A DNA stretch of 64,000 nt from Stenotrophomonas sp. BIO128-Bstrain (lineage in GTDB: Bacteria > Pseudomonadota > Gammaproteobacteria > Xanthomonadales > Xanthomonadaceae): positions 4,076,501 through 4,140,500 of the forward strand of contig NZ_CP124620.1 in the NCBI RefSeq assembly GCF_030128875.1. Direction: 5' to 3'. Below are positions 1 through 10,020 of this stretch, in pieces. The position numbers and the translations under genes are program-made. Below the pieces are notes generated by a model, which was not told the origin of the DNA, ran no database searches, and saw only the letters and a program-made list of their open reading frames with translations. Numbering within the stretch: position 1 is the stretch's first letter; the number at the start of each line of letters is the position of its first letter.

Positions 1-936
1 GGCGCTGCGCTGCTGCTGGTAGGCCTGCAGGTGCGCATAGGCCACGGCCAGCAGCGGTGCGGCCTGGCCGGCCGCCCGTGCCCGTACCAGCATGTCGCCG
101 ACGATATGCTCGGCCTCGACCTGTTGGCCGGCCTCCAGATCGCGCAGCATCGACGCCTTCAACGCCGAGCCGGACTGGGTGGTCGCGGCCAGCGCGATCT
201 CCCGCGCCTTGGCCGGGATCGGCTCGCCGGCCGCCTCGGCCACCGCCAGGCACTCCTCGTACAGGCCCCGCACGATCGCCGCACCGTCATCGGTGGCCAC
301 GATCGTGCCGACATCGGCGCGCATCAGGCAGGTCGCCGCCGCCAGCGTGGTCAGGAAGGTGTATTTGATCCACTGCTCCTGCCCGATCGCATCGGTGGCG
401 ACGTGGTCCACGCCCGCCTGCACGCAGGCCGCCGCCAGCGCCAGCACGCGCGCGCTGCTGCCGGTGCCGTCGCGCTCGCCGAAGGTCAGCTTGGCCGCCG
501 GCGCCAGATGCACCACCGCGCCGTCGCTGGCCTTGGTCGCGCTGATGAAGCACAGCCCGCCCAGCACTGCGTCGCGGCCGAAGCGTGCGTCGAGATCGGC
601 GTAATGCCGCAGCCCGTTGAGGATCGGCAGCACCGTGGTACGCGGGCCCATCGCCGGGGCGATCGCCTCGATCGAGCTGGCCAGGTCGTAGGCCTTGCAG
701 CTCAGGATCACCAGGTCGAAGGGCTCAGCGCTCGCCAGCGCAGGCAGCGCCTCGGCGGTGACGTGCTTGACCGGGAAGGTTGCATCGCCCAGCGGGCTGC
801 GGATCACCAGCCCTTCGCCCGCCAGCTGGGCCGCACGCGCCGGGCGCACCAGGAAGGTCACGTCCACGCCGGCCTGGGCCAGGCGACCACCGAAGTACCC
901 GCCGGTCCCGCCGGCGCCGAGGATCAGGATACGCAT
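1..936 (-). CDS. Ketopantoate reductase family protein (PanE/ApbA-like), 3' end outside window
   Basis: The frame opens with ATG at 936 and is still open at base 1, so about 312 residues are visible and the stop lies outside. The N-terminus carries a Rossmann dinucleotide motif (GAGGTGGYFGG, about residues 7-17). Further on are KAYD and LNGL segments typical of 2-dehydropantoate 2-reductases, which reduce ketopantoate to pantoate with NADPH for pantothenate and CoA synthesis. The family usually has about 290-320 residues, so only the tail is missing. The start overlaps the stop of the upstream yadH-like gene by one base (TGATG), which suggests translational coupling. Genomes often carry several paralogues, so PanE activity itself is an inference. 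Confidence 0.8.
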   Translation of the reverse strand, partial: MRILILGAGGTGGYFGGRLAQAGVDVTFLVRPARAAQLAGEGLVIRSPLGDATFPVKHVTAEALPALASAEPFDLVILSCKAYDLASSIEAIAPAMGPRTTVLPILNGLRHYADLDARFGRDAVLGGLCFISATKASDGAVVHLAPAAKLTFGERDGTGSSARVLALAAACVQAGVDHVATDAIGQEQWIKYTFLTTLAAATCLMRADVGTIVATDDGAAIVRGLYEECLAVAEAAGEPIPAKAREIALAATTQSGSALKASMLRDLEAGQQVEAEHIVGDMLVRARAAGQAAPLLAVAYAHLQAYQQQRSA

Positions 937-1732
937 CAGCTCCGCATCCCCACGCCCCGCTTCAGCAGCCACAGCGCCAGCGCCGTCAGCGCCACCACGA
1001 AGCCGATCATCAGCGCATAGGCCACCCACAGCGGCACATCGCTGGTGCCCAGCAGGCCGTAGCGGAACGCGTTGACCATGTAGAAGATCGGATTGGCATG
1101 CGTGGCCGCTTCGGCCCAGGTCGGCAGCAGCTTCACCGAATAGAACACGCCGCCCAGGTAGGTCAGCGGGGTCAGGATGAAGGTCGGCACGATCGCCACG
1201 TCATCGAACTTCTTGGCGTACACCGCGTTGATGAAGCCGGCCAGTGAGAAGATCGTCGCGCCCAGCAGCACCGTGGTCAGCGTCACCAGCGGATGCGGAA
1301 TGCGCACCGGGGTGAAGAACATGGCGATGATCAACACGATCACGCCGACCATCAGGCCACGCAGCACCGCGCCTGACACATAGCCCCACAGGATCACCCA
1401 GTTGGGCATCGGGCTGACCAGCAGCTCTTCCACGTGGCGGCCGAACTTGGCGCCGAAGAACGACGAGCTGATGTTGCCGTAGCTGTTCTGGATCACGCTC
1501 ATCATCACCAGGCCCGGCACGATGAACTGCATGTAGCTGTAGCCGCCCATCTCGCCCACGCGCGAGCCGATCAGGCCGCCGAAGATCAGGAAGTACAGGG
1601 TCATGGTGATCGCCGGCGGCACCAGGGTCTGGCCCCAGATGCGCAGGATGCGCGCCACTTCGCGGCGCACGATGGTCATCAGTGCGATGCGGTTGCGCTG
1701 GCCGTCGGTCAGGACCGGGGTCGGGGTGCTGC

Positions 1733-1736
<4 letters not shown>
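936..1736 (-). CDS. yadH: ABC-2 type transporter permease, YadH-like
   Basis: This is a 266-residue ABC-2 family membrane protein with about six hydrophobic segments. It closely resembles E. coli YadH, including the segments TLVPPAITMTLYF near residue 40, SYMQFIVPGL near 70 and LTPLTYLGGVFYS near 190. YadH pairs with an ATPase, YadG, in an inner-membrane exporter whose substrate is not established. The stop of the yadG-like gene overlaps this ATG, so ATPase and permease are translationally coupled, and the next gene (PanE-like) overlaps its own stop. The length matches the family. Confidence 0.9.
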
Positions 1737-2692
<956 letters not shown>

Positions 2693-2742
2693 GCTCTTGC
2701 CTTCGCGCCTATGGGCTGGCGCTGGATAGGGGCGGGGAGCGG

Positions 2743-2751
2743 CTATTATAG
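2743..2751. promoter_or_regulatory. Candidate shared -10 element of a divergent promoter
   Basis: The near-palindrome CTATTATAG reads TATTAT on the plus strand and a perfect TATAAT on the minus strand. It sits between the divergent yadG-like and ferredoxin reductase genes, about 45 bases from either start. I could not find a convincing -35 hexamer in either direction, so this is only a candidate. Confidence 0.3.
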
Positions 2752-2796
2752 AAGACCCCGAGGGCTTGCCCCGGCTACACACTGTCCCGAAAAGTC

Positions 2797-3546
2797 GTGC
2801 CTGCTCAATTCCCCCTCAAACTGGTCGACCGGCGCATGCTGGCCCCGACCGTCGGCCATTACCAGTTCCTGCGTGATGACGGCCAGCCGCTGGATTTCCA
2901 GCCCGGTCAGTTCATCCAGGTCCATTTCGAGTACGCCGACGGCACCGCTACCAAGCGCAGCTATTCGCTGGCGACCATTCATGATCACGCCCTCGGCGCG
3001 GGCGATGCGGTCGATATCGCGGTCAGCTTCGTCCCTGGCGGCGCCGCCACCTCCCTCTTCGAGGGCCTGGACATCGGCGGCCACGTCAGCGCCAGCGGTC
3101 CGTTCGGCCGGTTCTGCCTGCAGCCGGGCGACCACAACGCCCGCTACCTGCTGATCGCCACCGGCACCGGGGTCACCCCGTACCGCTCGATGCTGCCGCT
3201 GCTGGCCACCGCCATGGCCGAGCGTGGCGTGGAGGTGGTCCTGCTGCAGGGTGCCCGCACGCCGGCCGAACTGCTCTACAGCGAGGACTTCTATGCCTTC
3301 GCGGCCGCCCACCCGGGTTTCCGCTACGTGCCGTGCCTGTCCCGCGAGCTGCCGGAGAACCCGCATCCGGACGTGCGCCACGGCTACGTGCAGCAGCATC
3401 TGGCCGAGTTCGCCCCGAGCGCGGCCACCGACATCGCCTACCTGTGCGGCAACCCGGACATGGTCGATGCGACCTTCGAGACGTTGAAAGAGGCCGGCCT
3501 GCCCACGCCGCAGGTGCGCCGCGAGAAGTACGTCAGCAGCAAATGA
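2797..3546 (+). CDS. Ferredoxin--NADP(+) reductase family flavoprotein
   Basis: A 249-residue cytoplasmic FAD/NAD(P)H oxidoreductase of the ferredoxin reductase fold. The FAD-binding motif RSYSLA lies near residue 53, the pyrophosphate/NADP motif GTGVTPYRSM near 122, and a CGNPDM nucleotide-binding segment near 219. Enzymes of this type (Fpr) move electrons between NADPH and ferredoxin or flavodoxin and support oxidative-stress responses and Fe-S assembly. The start is GTG at 2797. The gene stands alone, divergent from yadG and convergent with the LPMO gene. The physiological electron partner cannot be read from the sequence. Confidence 0.85.
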   Translation: MPAQFPLKLVDRRMLAPTVGHYQFLRDDGQPLDFQPGQFIQVHFEYADGTATKRSYSLATIHDHALGAGDAVDIAVSFVPGGAATSLFEGLDIGGHVSASGPFGRFCLQPGDHNARYLLIATGTGVTPYRSMLPLLATAMAERGVEVVLLQGARTPAELLYSEDFYAFAAAHPGFRYVPCLSRELPENPHPDVRHGYVQQHLAEFAPSAATDIAYLCGNPDMVDATFETLKEAGLPTPQVRREKYVSSK

Positions 3547-3633
3547 CCGCGCCCGGCGGCTGCACCGCATGGCGCGGCCGCCCAGCGCTGCCCGGGATGA
3601 AGGCCGCGCCCTCACCCCGGGTGCCGTCATGGC

Positions 3634-4803
3634 TCAGTACGGAATCCAGGCATCGCGCCAGGCCGAGCCGGTGCCCGGGCGGTACGCGTGCGCATTGATG
3701 TTGCACCAGGCGCCTTCCGGGAACGGGCGGCAGGCATAGAGCTTGCCATCGGTGCCCTTGACCACGGTCTGGCCCGGCACGTAGCTGCCGATGCCGGCCG
3801 GATAGACATGGTCGTAGTCACCGACCGGCGGCGGATCGATGTTCGGCAGGCGCACGTCAAGCTGATGGCTCAACCCGCGCTGCAGGTACACGCGGTTGGC
3901 GGTGGCCGAGGCGACCGGGGTGATGACCCCGTTGCGCATCACACCGATCCGGGCCCGGCTGGCGCTGGCGTTGACCCGGCGGGCCAGCTGCAGCGGCCAC
4001 TGCGCTGCCGAGGTCTGGCCGGCGGCCAGGGTGGTCTTGATGCGCTCGGCATCGCTGCCGTTGGCCTTGAACACGCGCAGTTCCAGTTCGCTGCCAACCG
4101 GCAGGTCCCCCCGGGCGGTCAATGCGCCGGCATCCAGCCAGACCGGCGGGGTGCCGCTGCCGCCGCCCTCGAACTTCACGTCCATGCAGGTGTAGAAGGC
4201 TTCGGCCGAATCCGAGCGCTGCCACGTGTTGTAGATGATGTGCGGACCGGTGCGCTTGGGCAGCGGGCAGTCCAGCTTGTAGGTGCCATCGGCCGACAAC
4301 GGCGTATTGCCCAGGGTGCAGAACGCTTCCAGGTCGCCCCAGCGCAGCGCGGTGCCCGGCTGCCAACCCTCGCGGGTGACGTAGAACTTCCACTCGCGGG
4401 TAGCGTGCGGGGCCGGTGCCTTGAACTCGAAGGTGTAGCGGCCGTTGGCGTCGCCGTGGATCGGGGTGGCCTGCCAGTCGTCGCGGGCCAGGTCCAGGCC
4501 GCGGAAGGTCGGGTTGTTGCCGCTGCACAGCTTGCCATCGGGCACCACGGCCTGGTGGTTGCCGTTGGCGGCGGCCTGGTTGATACCCATCCAGTCGTAG
4601 AACGGCTGCGGGCCGGCAACCGCCTTGGCCGCGGCGCAGGCCGGGTTGGTCGGGTTCTCGGGATTGCCCTGGAAACAGGTATAGACGCGGCTCTGCGGGG
4701 TGACCATGGTGCCGTGCGCCAGCGCGGCGCTGGAGACGGTCAGGCCACCGAGTGCGAGCGACAGCGCCAGCAGCACGTGGGGATGACGAGGGTGGTGGGA
4801 CAT
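3634..4803 (-). CDS. Secreted chitin-active lytic polysaccharide monooxygenase (AA10, GbpA/CBP21-like)
   Basis: The precursor has 389 residues and a Sec signal peptide (1-29) ending ...ALA, so the mature protein starts with His30, the N-terminal ligand of the copper histidine brace. The second brace histidine is His133 (APHATREWKF), and a likely axial Phe203 lies in FYTCMD. The AA10 domain (30-212) is followed by a region resembling the second domain of GbpA (about 220-320) and a C-terminal CBM5/12-type chitin-binding module (about 333-389, ending WRDAWIPY). The enzyme cleaves crystalline chitin oxidatively outside the cell. The start at 4803 is chosen because the signal peptide begins there and a GGAAA site precedes it. 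The further open frame upstream is not signal-like. Confidence 0.9.
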   Translation of the reverse strand: MSHHPRHPHVLLALSLALGGLTVSSAALAHGTMVTPQSRVYTCFQGNPENPTNPACAAAKAVAGPQPFYDWMGINQAAANGNHQAVVPDGKLCSGNNPTFRGLDLARDDWQATPIHGDANGRYTFEFKAPAPHATREWKFYVTREGWQPGTALRWGDLEAFCTLGNTPLSADGTYKLDCPLPKRTGPHIIYNTWQRSDSAEAFYTCMDVKFEGGGSGTPPVWLDAGALTARGDLPVGSELELRVFKANGSDAERIKTTLAAGQTSAAQWPLQLARRVNASASRARIGVMRNGVITPVASATANRVYLQRGLSHQLDVRLPNIDPPPVGDYDHVYPAGIGSYVPGQTVVKGTDGKLYACRPFPEGAWCNINAHAYRPGTGSAWRDAWIPY

Positions 4804-5072
4804 GTGGTTTCCATCAAAGAAGGGCAGGCGTGCTCCGACCCGCGGCAGCGCGGGCGCGTGGCCACGGTGCCCGGGGGCGGTCGAAAGCAGTCGAGTCAGT
4901 CTCCGGGCGCGAAGGGCGGACCGGAATGCAACGAATCTGAAAATTCGCGGGCATCTGCGCGCTGCGTCCGGCAGATCGCCGCGCGCCTGCACCACCGCGT
5001 GTGTGCCCGGGCAGCGCCACGGCGCGGCGGGCGGTAAGATGCGCCGCGCCCCGCTTCCGCCTGGCTGACACG
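4804..5072. other. Divergent intergenic region, no recognisable element
   Basis: A 269-base spacer between the LPMO and diguanylate cyclase genes. It must hold both promoters, but I see no clear -35/-10 pair, operator or stem-loop. Confidence 0.4.
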
Positions 5073-6242
5073 ATGCCCCTGGATTTCCCCACCATCGCCG
5101 TGCTCGGCTTCCTGTTGTGCCTGGGCATCGCGATGGGTTTCTCGTTGCTGCTGCTGGTGCTGCGTCGGCAGCCTGCGCTTCGGCTGTGGACGGCCAGCCT
5201 GTGGATGCTGTCGGTCAGCCTGACCCTGGTCGCGCTGCGGCCGTACCTGCCCCAGGTCGCCGGCATCCTCTCGGGCAATGTTGCGGTGGCGCTGTCCGGC
5301 GTACTGATGCTGTATGGCGTAGCGCGCCATCTTGGTCATCGCCTGCCGGCGTGGCAGCCCGTGGCGTTGGCGGCCACCTACCTCGGCGCCATCGCTTTTT
5401 TCCTGGTGGTCCATCCCAGCCTGGTCATCCGGCTGCATGTGTTCAGCGTGTTCGCGGTGCTGCTCAATGGCTGGATGACGTGGCTGCTGCTGCGGCATGC
5501 ACCGCCGGCGCAGCGCACCAGTTGCCGGCTGGCGGCGGCGGTGTTCGCCGCGCAGACCCTGTTGTATCTGGTGCGTCTGTTCCTGCCGGTGGCGCCGGAT
5601 GCAGGCGAGGACATCATGCGCGCGGGGTCGCCGGTGTTTGCGACCTATCTGGTCGGGCTGATCCTGGAGCTGGCGCGCTGCTTCGCACTGGTGCTGCTGC
5701 TGGTGGAGCGCATGCTGGTCGACCTGCAGCGACTGGCGCGCACCGACGTGCTGACCGGCCTGCTCAACCGTGGGGCGGTGCTGGCCGACGGCGCCACCCT
5801 GCTGCACCTCAGTCGCCGCCCGGCCCGGCCGCTGGCCTTGCTGCTGCTGGACGTGGACCACTTCAAACAGATCAACGACCGCTGGGGCCATCTGGCCGGC
5901 GATGCGGTGCTGCGCCATGTCGCCGACGTACTGAGCGCCTGTGTCGCCGATCGCGAGCATCTGCTGGGCCGCTATGGCGGGGAAGAGTTCGTCCTGCTGC
6001 TGCCGGGGGCCGATCAGGCCCAGGCGCGGCAGTGCGCCGATCGCCTGCGCCAGGCGCTGCGTGAGTCGCCCGCGCGGCTCGACGGCGTGCCGGTGCCGGT
6101 GACGGCGAGCATCGGCCTGGCGATCGATCAGGGCACAGGCGACATGGCGCGCCTGCTCGGTGAAGCCGATGCCGCGCTGTACCGGGCCAAGGCCGACGGC
6201 CGCGACCGCACCATGAGCGCGGTGGCCTTGACGGTGCAGTGA
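5073..6242 (+). CDS. Membrane-bound diguanylate cyclase (GGDEF)
   Basis: A 389-residue protein with about six hydrophobic segments in residues 1-215, a short linker, and a C-terminal GGDEF domain. The active-site loop is RYGGEEF (glycines at 302-303), and the nucleotide-binding segment LLLDVDHFKQIND precedes it. It should make cyclic di-GMP from two GTP at the inner membrane, with the hydrophobic part sensing an unknown signal. The residues where an RxxD inhibitory site would stand read DREH, so canonical product inhibition looks absent. There is no EAL domain. The start at ATG 5073 begins a hydrophobic N-terminus. Confidence 0.88.
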   Translation: MPLDFPTIAVLGFLLCLGIAMGFSLLLLVLRRQPALRLWTASLWMLSVSLTLVALRPYLPQVAGILSGNVAVALSGVLMLYGVARHLGHRLPAWQPVALAATYLGAIAFFLVVHPSLVIRLHVFSVFAVLLNGWMTWLLLRHAPPAQRTSCRLAAAVFAAQTLLYLVRLFLPVAPDAGEDIMRAGSPVFATYLVGLILELARCFALVLLLVERMLVDLQRLARTDVLTGLLNRGAVLADGATLLHLSRRPARPLALLLLDVDHFKQINDRWGHLAGDAVLRHVADVLSACVADREHLLGRYGGEEFVLLLPGADQAQARQCADRLRQALRESPARLDGVPVPVTASIGLAIDQGTGDMARLLGEADAALYRAKADGRDRTMSAVALTVQ

Positions 6243-6358
6243 GGTGTACGGCGACGCCGCCGCCTTCCCCGGCACGGGGCCAGCCGTGTAAGTTGGGTCA
6301 CATCGGCCACGCCCACGCGTCGTGGTGGCATGATCTTCAACAAGGGGAAGTACGGAAG

Positions 6359-7876
6359 ATGTCTACACACCACCTGAGGCTGGCCGGTGCGCTGGTCGCC
6401 GCCCTGTGTGCCGGCTGTGCGCCCGTACCGGACGATGCATCCGGCGCCGCCGCCGCTCAACGCCTGTACGGCACGCTCGCGTTCCAGCCCTGCACCCTGA
6501 CCAGCGCGCAGGCCAGCGCGAACGTGGAGGCACAGTGCGCCACGCTCCAGGTGCCGGAAAATCCGGCCGAACCCGACGGTCGCAGAATCGGCTTGAACAT
6601 CGCCTGGCTGGAGGCCGGCAATGACGGCGCCGGCAAGGCCGATCCGGTGTTCTTCCTCGCCGGTGGCCCCGGCCAGGCCGCGACCGAGGTCGCCGCACCG
6701 GTGAACATGGCGCTGCGCGATGTGCGCAAGCAGCGCGACATCTTCCTGATCGATCAGCGCGGCACCGGCAAATCCAATCCGCTCACCTGCCTGGATGCGC
6801 AGGGCAAGGAGCTGCCGCTGGACGAGAACGCCGCGCCGAGCGCGGGCCTGATCGAAGACTATGCCCGTCGCTGCGCGCAGTCGTTGACCGGCCGCGCCGA
6901 CACCCGGTTCTACACCACCACCGAGGCCATCGGCGACCTGGATACGGTGCGCAAGGCGCTGGGCGTGGACAAGATCAACATGATCGGCGGCTCCTACGGC
7001 ACGCGCGTGGCGCAGCAGTACGCCGCGCATTATCCGCAGCACACCCGCACCGTCGTGATCGATGGCGTGGTGCCGAACGACCTGGTGGTCGGCGGCGATT
7101 TCGCCAACACCTTCGAAGATGCGATCACCCTGCAGTCGGCACAGTGCCGCCAGGATCCGATCTGCGCCCAGCGCTTCCCGGTCGATACCCGCACCCAGCT
7201 GCGCAACGTCATGGCCACGCTGGCCAAGGCGCCGGTGGAGGTCGAGTACCGCAATCCGGGCACCGGCCAGGCCGAACGCGATGTATTGACCGCCGATTCG
7301 GTGACCGGACTGGCCTTCATGTTCTCGTACATGCCGGAACTGTCATCGCTGCTGCCGGTGATGCTCGATGAGGCCGCGCAGGGTCGCTATGCGCCGCTGA
7401 TGTCGTTGAGCAAGATGGCCAGCCGCACGCTGGGCGTGCAGATGAACCGTGGCATGCAATGGTCGGTGCTGTGCGCCGAGGATGCCGACCGCTATCAGGA
7501 AAGTGCGCAGGGTGACCGCGTGCTGGGCCCGGAAGTGGCGCGCATGTTCTTCGCGGCGTGCCCGGCGTGGAACGCCGGTTCGCGGCCGAAGGATTTCACC
7601 ACGCCGTTCGCTTCGTCGCTGCCGGTGCTGCTGCTGTCGGGCCAGTTCGATCCGGTCACGCCGCCGCGCTATGCCGAGCAGGTCGTCAAGCAGCTGCCGA
7701 ACGGGCGACACCTGCTGGCCAAGGGTCAGGGCCACGGCACGATCAACGCCGGCTGCATGCCGCGCATCCTCGGTCAGTTCATCGATACCGCCGATGCCAA
7801 GTCGCTCGATGCCACCTGCCTGGACACCCTCAGCCCGGTGCCGGCGTTCACCTCGTTCAACGGATGGGCCCCATGA
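6359..7876 (+). CDS. S33-family alpha/beta-hydrolase peptidase (tripeptidyl aminopeptidase-like), putative lipoprotein
   Basis: A 505-residue exported alpha/beta hydrolase. The nucleophile elbow is GGSYGT (Ser212), with Asp431 in GQFDPVTP and His459 in GQGHGT completing the triad. The C-terminal part matches the TAP-like domain of S33 peptidases, which remove short N-terminal peptides or prolines. The N-terminus has a hydrophobic stretch ending ALCAGC, so Cys20 may be lipidated although the lipobox is not canonical. A purine-rich site (GGGGAAG) precedes ATG 6359. The next gene, an ABC ATPase, starts 34 bases downstream, so the three genes probably form an operon. Confidence 0.82.
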   Translation: MSTHHLRLAGALVAALCAGCAPVPDDASGAAAAQRLYGTLAFQPCTLTSAQASANVEAQCATLQVPENPAEPDGRRIGLNIAWLEAGNDGAGKADPVFFLAGGPGQAATEVAAPVNMALRDVRKQRDIFLIDQRGTGKSNPLTCLDAQGKELPLDENAAPSAGLIEDYARRCAQSLTGRADTRFYTTTEAIGDLDTVRKALGVDKINMIGGSYGTRVAQQYAAHYPQHTRTVVIDGVVPNDLVVGGDFANTFEDAITLQSAQCRQDPICAQRFPVDTRTQLRNVMATLAKAPVEVEYRNPGTGQAERDVLTADSVTGLAFMFSYMPELSSLLPVMLDEAAQGRYAPLMSLSKMASRTLGVQMNRGMQWSVLCAEDADRYQESAQGDRVLGPEVARMFFAACPAWNAGSRPKDFTTPFASSLPVLLLSGQFDPVTPPRYAEQVVKQLPNGRHLLAKGQGHGTINAGCMPRILGQFIDTADAKSLDATCLDTLSPVPAFTSFNGWAP

Positions 7877-7910
7877 ACCGTTCCTCCCACCGCACCGGGG
7901 AGGTGCGCGC

Positions 7911-8657
7911 ATGATCGTCGCCGAGAACCTGCATAAAGCGTTCAAGACCAAGACCGGCCTGATCCACGCCGTCCAGAACGTCGGTTTCCAGGCCGAAGAT
8001 GGCCGCATCACCGGGCTGCTCGGGCCGAACGGTGCCGGCAAGACCACCACCATGCGCATGCTGTACACGCTGATGAAGCCCGACCAGGGTCGCGTGCTGG
8101 TGGATGGCATCGACGCGGCGGTGGACCCGATCGCCGTGCGCCGCCAGTTGGCGGTGCTCCCCGATGCCCGTGGGGTCTACAAGCGCCTGACCGCGCGCGA
8201 GAACATCGCCTACTTCGGCCAGCTGCACGGCCTGAGTGCCGCGCGGATCCGCGAGCGCACCAAGGTGTTGTCCACGGCGCTGGAGATGGAGGACATCCTC
8301 GACCGCCAGACCGAAGGGTTCTCGCAGGGCCAGCGTACCAAGACCGCGATCGCCCGCGCCCTGGTGCACGACCCGCGCAACGTGATCCTGGATGAGCCCA
8401 CCAACGGGCTGGACGTGATGACCACGCGCGCGCTGCGCGGCTTCCTGCGCGGGCTGCGCGACGAGGGGCGCTGCGTGATCTTCTCCAGCCACATCATGCA
8501 GGAGGTGGCCGCACTGTGTGACCACGTGGTGATCATCGCGCAGGGCACGGTGATGGCCGCCGGCAGCGCCGATGAGCTGCGCGCACAGACCGGGGAAAGC
8601 AACCTGGAAGATGCCTTCGTCAAGGCGATCGGTACCGAAGAAGGATTGCACGCATGA
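7911..8657 (+). CDS. ABC transporter ATP-binding protein, NatA-like
   Basis: A 248-residue ATPase with Walker A GPNGAGKTTT, signature FSQGQRTK, Walker B VILDEPTNGLD and an H-loop in FSSHIMQE. Its organisation resembles NatA, the ATPase of Na+-extruding NatAB systems and related ABC-2 exporters. ATG 7911 is preceded by a strong GGGGAGG site. The stop overlaps the start of the permease gene (ATGA). The substrate is unknown, and Na+ export is only one possibility. Confidence 0.87.
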   Translation: MIVAENLHKAFKTKTGLIHAVQNVGFQAEDGRITGLLGPNGAGKTTTMRMLYTLMKPDQGRVLVDGIDAAVDPIAVRRQLAVLPDARGVYKRLTARENIAYFGQLHGLSAARIRERTKVLSTALEMEDILDRQTEGFSQGQRTKTAIARALVHDPRNVILDEPTNGLDVMTTRALRGFLRGLRDEGRCVIFSSHIMQEVAALCDHVVIIAQGTVMAAGSADELRAQTGESNLEDAFVKAIGTEEGLHA

Positions 8658-9838
8658 GTTCGTTCGCCACGCTGTTGACCGTGATGCGCAAGGAACTGCG
8701 CGATCTCTCCCGCGACCGCCGCACCCTCGCGCTGACCCTGCTGCTGGGACCGCTGCTGTATCCCGTGCTGATTCTCGGCATGAGCAAGCTGGCCGAAAGC
8801 CGGGTCAAGACGCAGATCGAGCAGCCGCTGGAAATACCGATGATCGGCGGCGAGCATGCCCCCAATCTGGTGCGTTTCCTGGCATCGCAGGGTCTCAATG
8901 CGACCGAGGCACCGAAGGACCTCACCGAAGCGATCCGAAGCCAGCGCATTGATGTGGCGCTGCGCATCAGCCCGGAATTCGGCAAGGACTGGGCCGACGG
9001 CCGCCCGGCGCTGGTGGAGATCATCAAGGACAGCACCCGCCGCGCTGCCGATATTCCCAGCAGCCGTCTGGAAGCGGCCTTGGGTGGCTACAGCCAGCAG
9101 GTCGGTGCTCTGCGCCTGCTGGCGCGCGGGATCGATGCACAGGTAGCGCGCCCGCTGGACGTCGCCGCGCAGGACCTGGCGACCGCCGAAGCCAAGCGCG
9201 GGATGATGCTCTCGGTGCTGTTGCCGATCCTGCTCACCATCACCTCGTTCCTGGGCGGTGCCTACCTGGTGATGGATACCACGGCCGGCGAACGTGAGCG
9301 GCAATCGCTGGAGCCGCTGCTCGCCACCCCCGCACCGCGCAGCGCGATCGTCAGCGGCAAGATCGCTGCGGCCTGTGCCGTGGGTGTCGCATCGCTGCTG
9401 CTGACCCTGGCGGCCTTCAAGATCAGCGCGCAGCTGTCCTCCGGCGGGGTAGGCCGGCAGCTCAACATGGGCTTCCTGCCGATGCTGCAGATGCTGCTGA
9501 TCATGCTGCCGATGCTGTTCATCGGCACCTCGCTGCTGACCTTCCTGTCGGCGGCGGCCAAGAGCATGAAGGAAGCCCAGAGCCACATGACCTGGCTGAT
9601 GCTGCTGCCGATGCTGCCGGGTTACGCGCTGATGGTGTACCCGATCAAGAGTGAGCTGTGGCAGTTCGCGGTGCCGTTCCTGGCGCAGAACCAGATGCTG
9701 CTCAAGATCATCCGCCACGAAACGATCAGCGCGCAGATGTGGGCGGTGTACCTGGGCGCGGGCTTCGGTCTGGCGGCGCTGTTCTGGTATGCCGCGGTGC
9801 GTCGCTACCATCAGGAACGGTTGGCGATTTCGGGCTGA
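8654..9838 (+). CDS. ABC-2 type permease, NatB-like
   Basis: A 394-residue permease with one N-terminal membrane helix (about 25-45), a large extracytoplasmic domain (about 46-175) and five to six C-terminal helices. The segment TTAGERERQSLEPLLATP near residue 210 is characteristic of NatB/YhaP-type ABC-2 permeases. It overlaps the preceding ATPase gene by four bases and should form the exporter with it. The S33 peptidase encoded just upstream may act on the exported product or the same stress, but that is inference. Confidence 0.87.
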   Translation: MSSFATLLTVMRKELRDLSRDRRTLALTLLLGPLLYPVLILGMSKLAESRVKTQIEQPLEIPMIGGEHAPNLVRFLASQGLNATEAPKDLTEAIRSQRIDVALRISPEFGKDWADGRPALVEIIKDSTRRAADIPSSRLEAALGGYSQQVGALRLLARGIDAQVARPLDVAAQDLATAEAKRGMMLSVLLPILLTITSFLGGAYLVMDTTAGERERQSLEPLLATPAPRSAIVSGKIAAACAVGVASLLLTLAAFKISAQLSSGGVGRQLNMGFLPMLQMLLIMLPMLFIGTSLLTFLSAAAKSMKEAQSHMTWLMLLPMLPGYALMVYPIKSELWQFAVPFLAQNQMLLKIIRHETISAQMWAVYLGAGFGLAALFWYAAVRRYHQERLAISG

Positions 9839-9847
9839 CGGCAGGCG

Positions 9848-9873
9848 GGCAGGACGCCGAAAGGCGTTCTGCC
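9848..9873. terminator. Stem-loop after the NatAB-like genes
   Basis: An 11-base-pair stem (one G-T pair) closed by a GAAA tetraloop begins ten bases after the permease stop. There is no T tract on either side, so it is either a Rho-assisted terminator, an mRNA-stabilising hairpin or a repeat element. Confidence 0.5.
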
Positions 9874-9953
9874 TAGCGACCGACGAGCGCGAGGCGCGGT
9901 AGGGAAGGGCACTCCGGGAGATGAAAGCAATGCTCCCTGAGGGGCGGTCCAAT

Positions 9954-9989
9954 AGCGGTTCATCCAACGTCATGCTGCGATGAACCGCT
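9954..9989. repeat. Perfect 11-bp inverted repeat, 14-base spacer
   Basis: AGCGGTTCATC (9954-9964) and GATGAACCGCT (9979-9989) are perfect inverted copies. An outer pair, AGGGAAG (9901-9907) with CTTCCCT (9988-9994), could close a larger structure. It lies in the spacer between the convergent permease and MFS genes. No function is evident. Confidence 0.5.
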
Positions 9990-10020
9990 TCCCTGCACGA
10001 AGAGGAGCGCGGGGCTCCGC

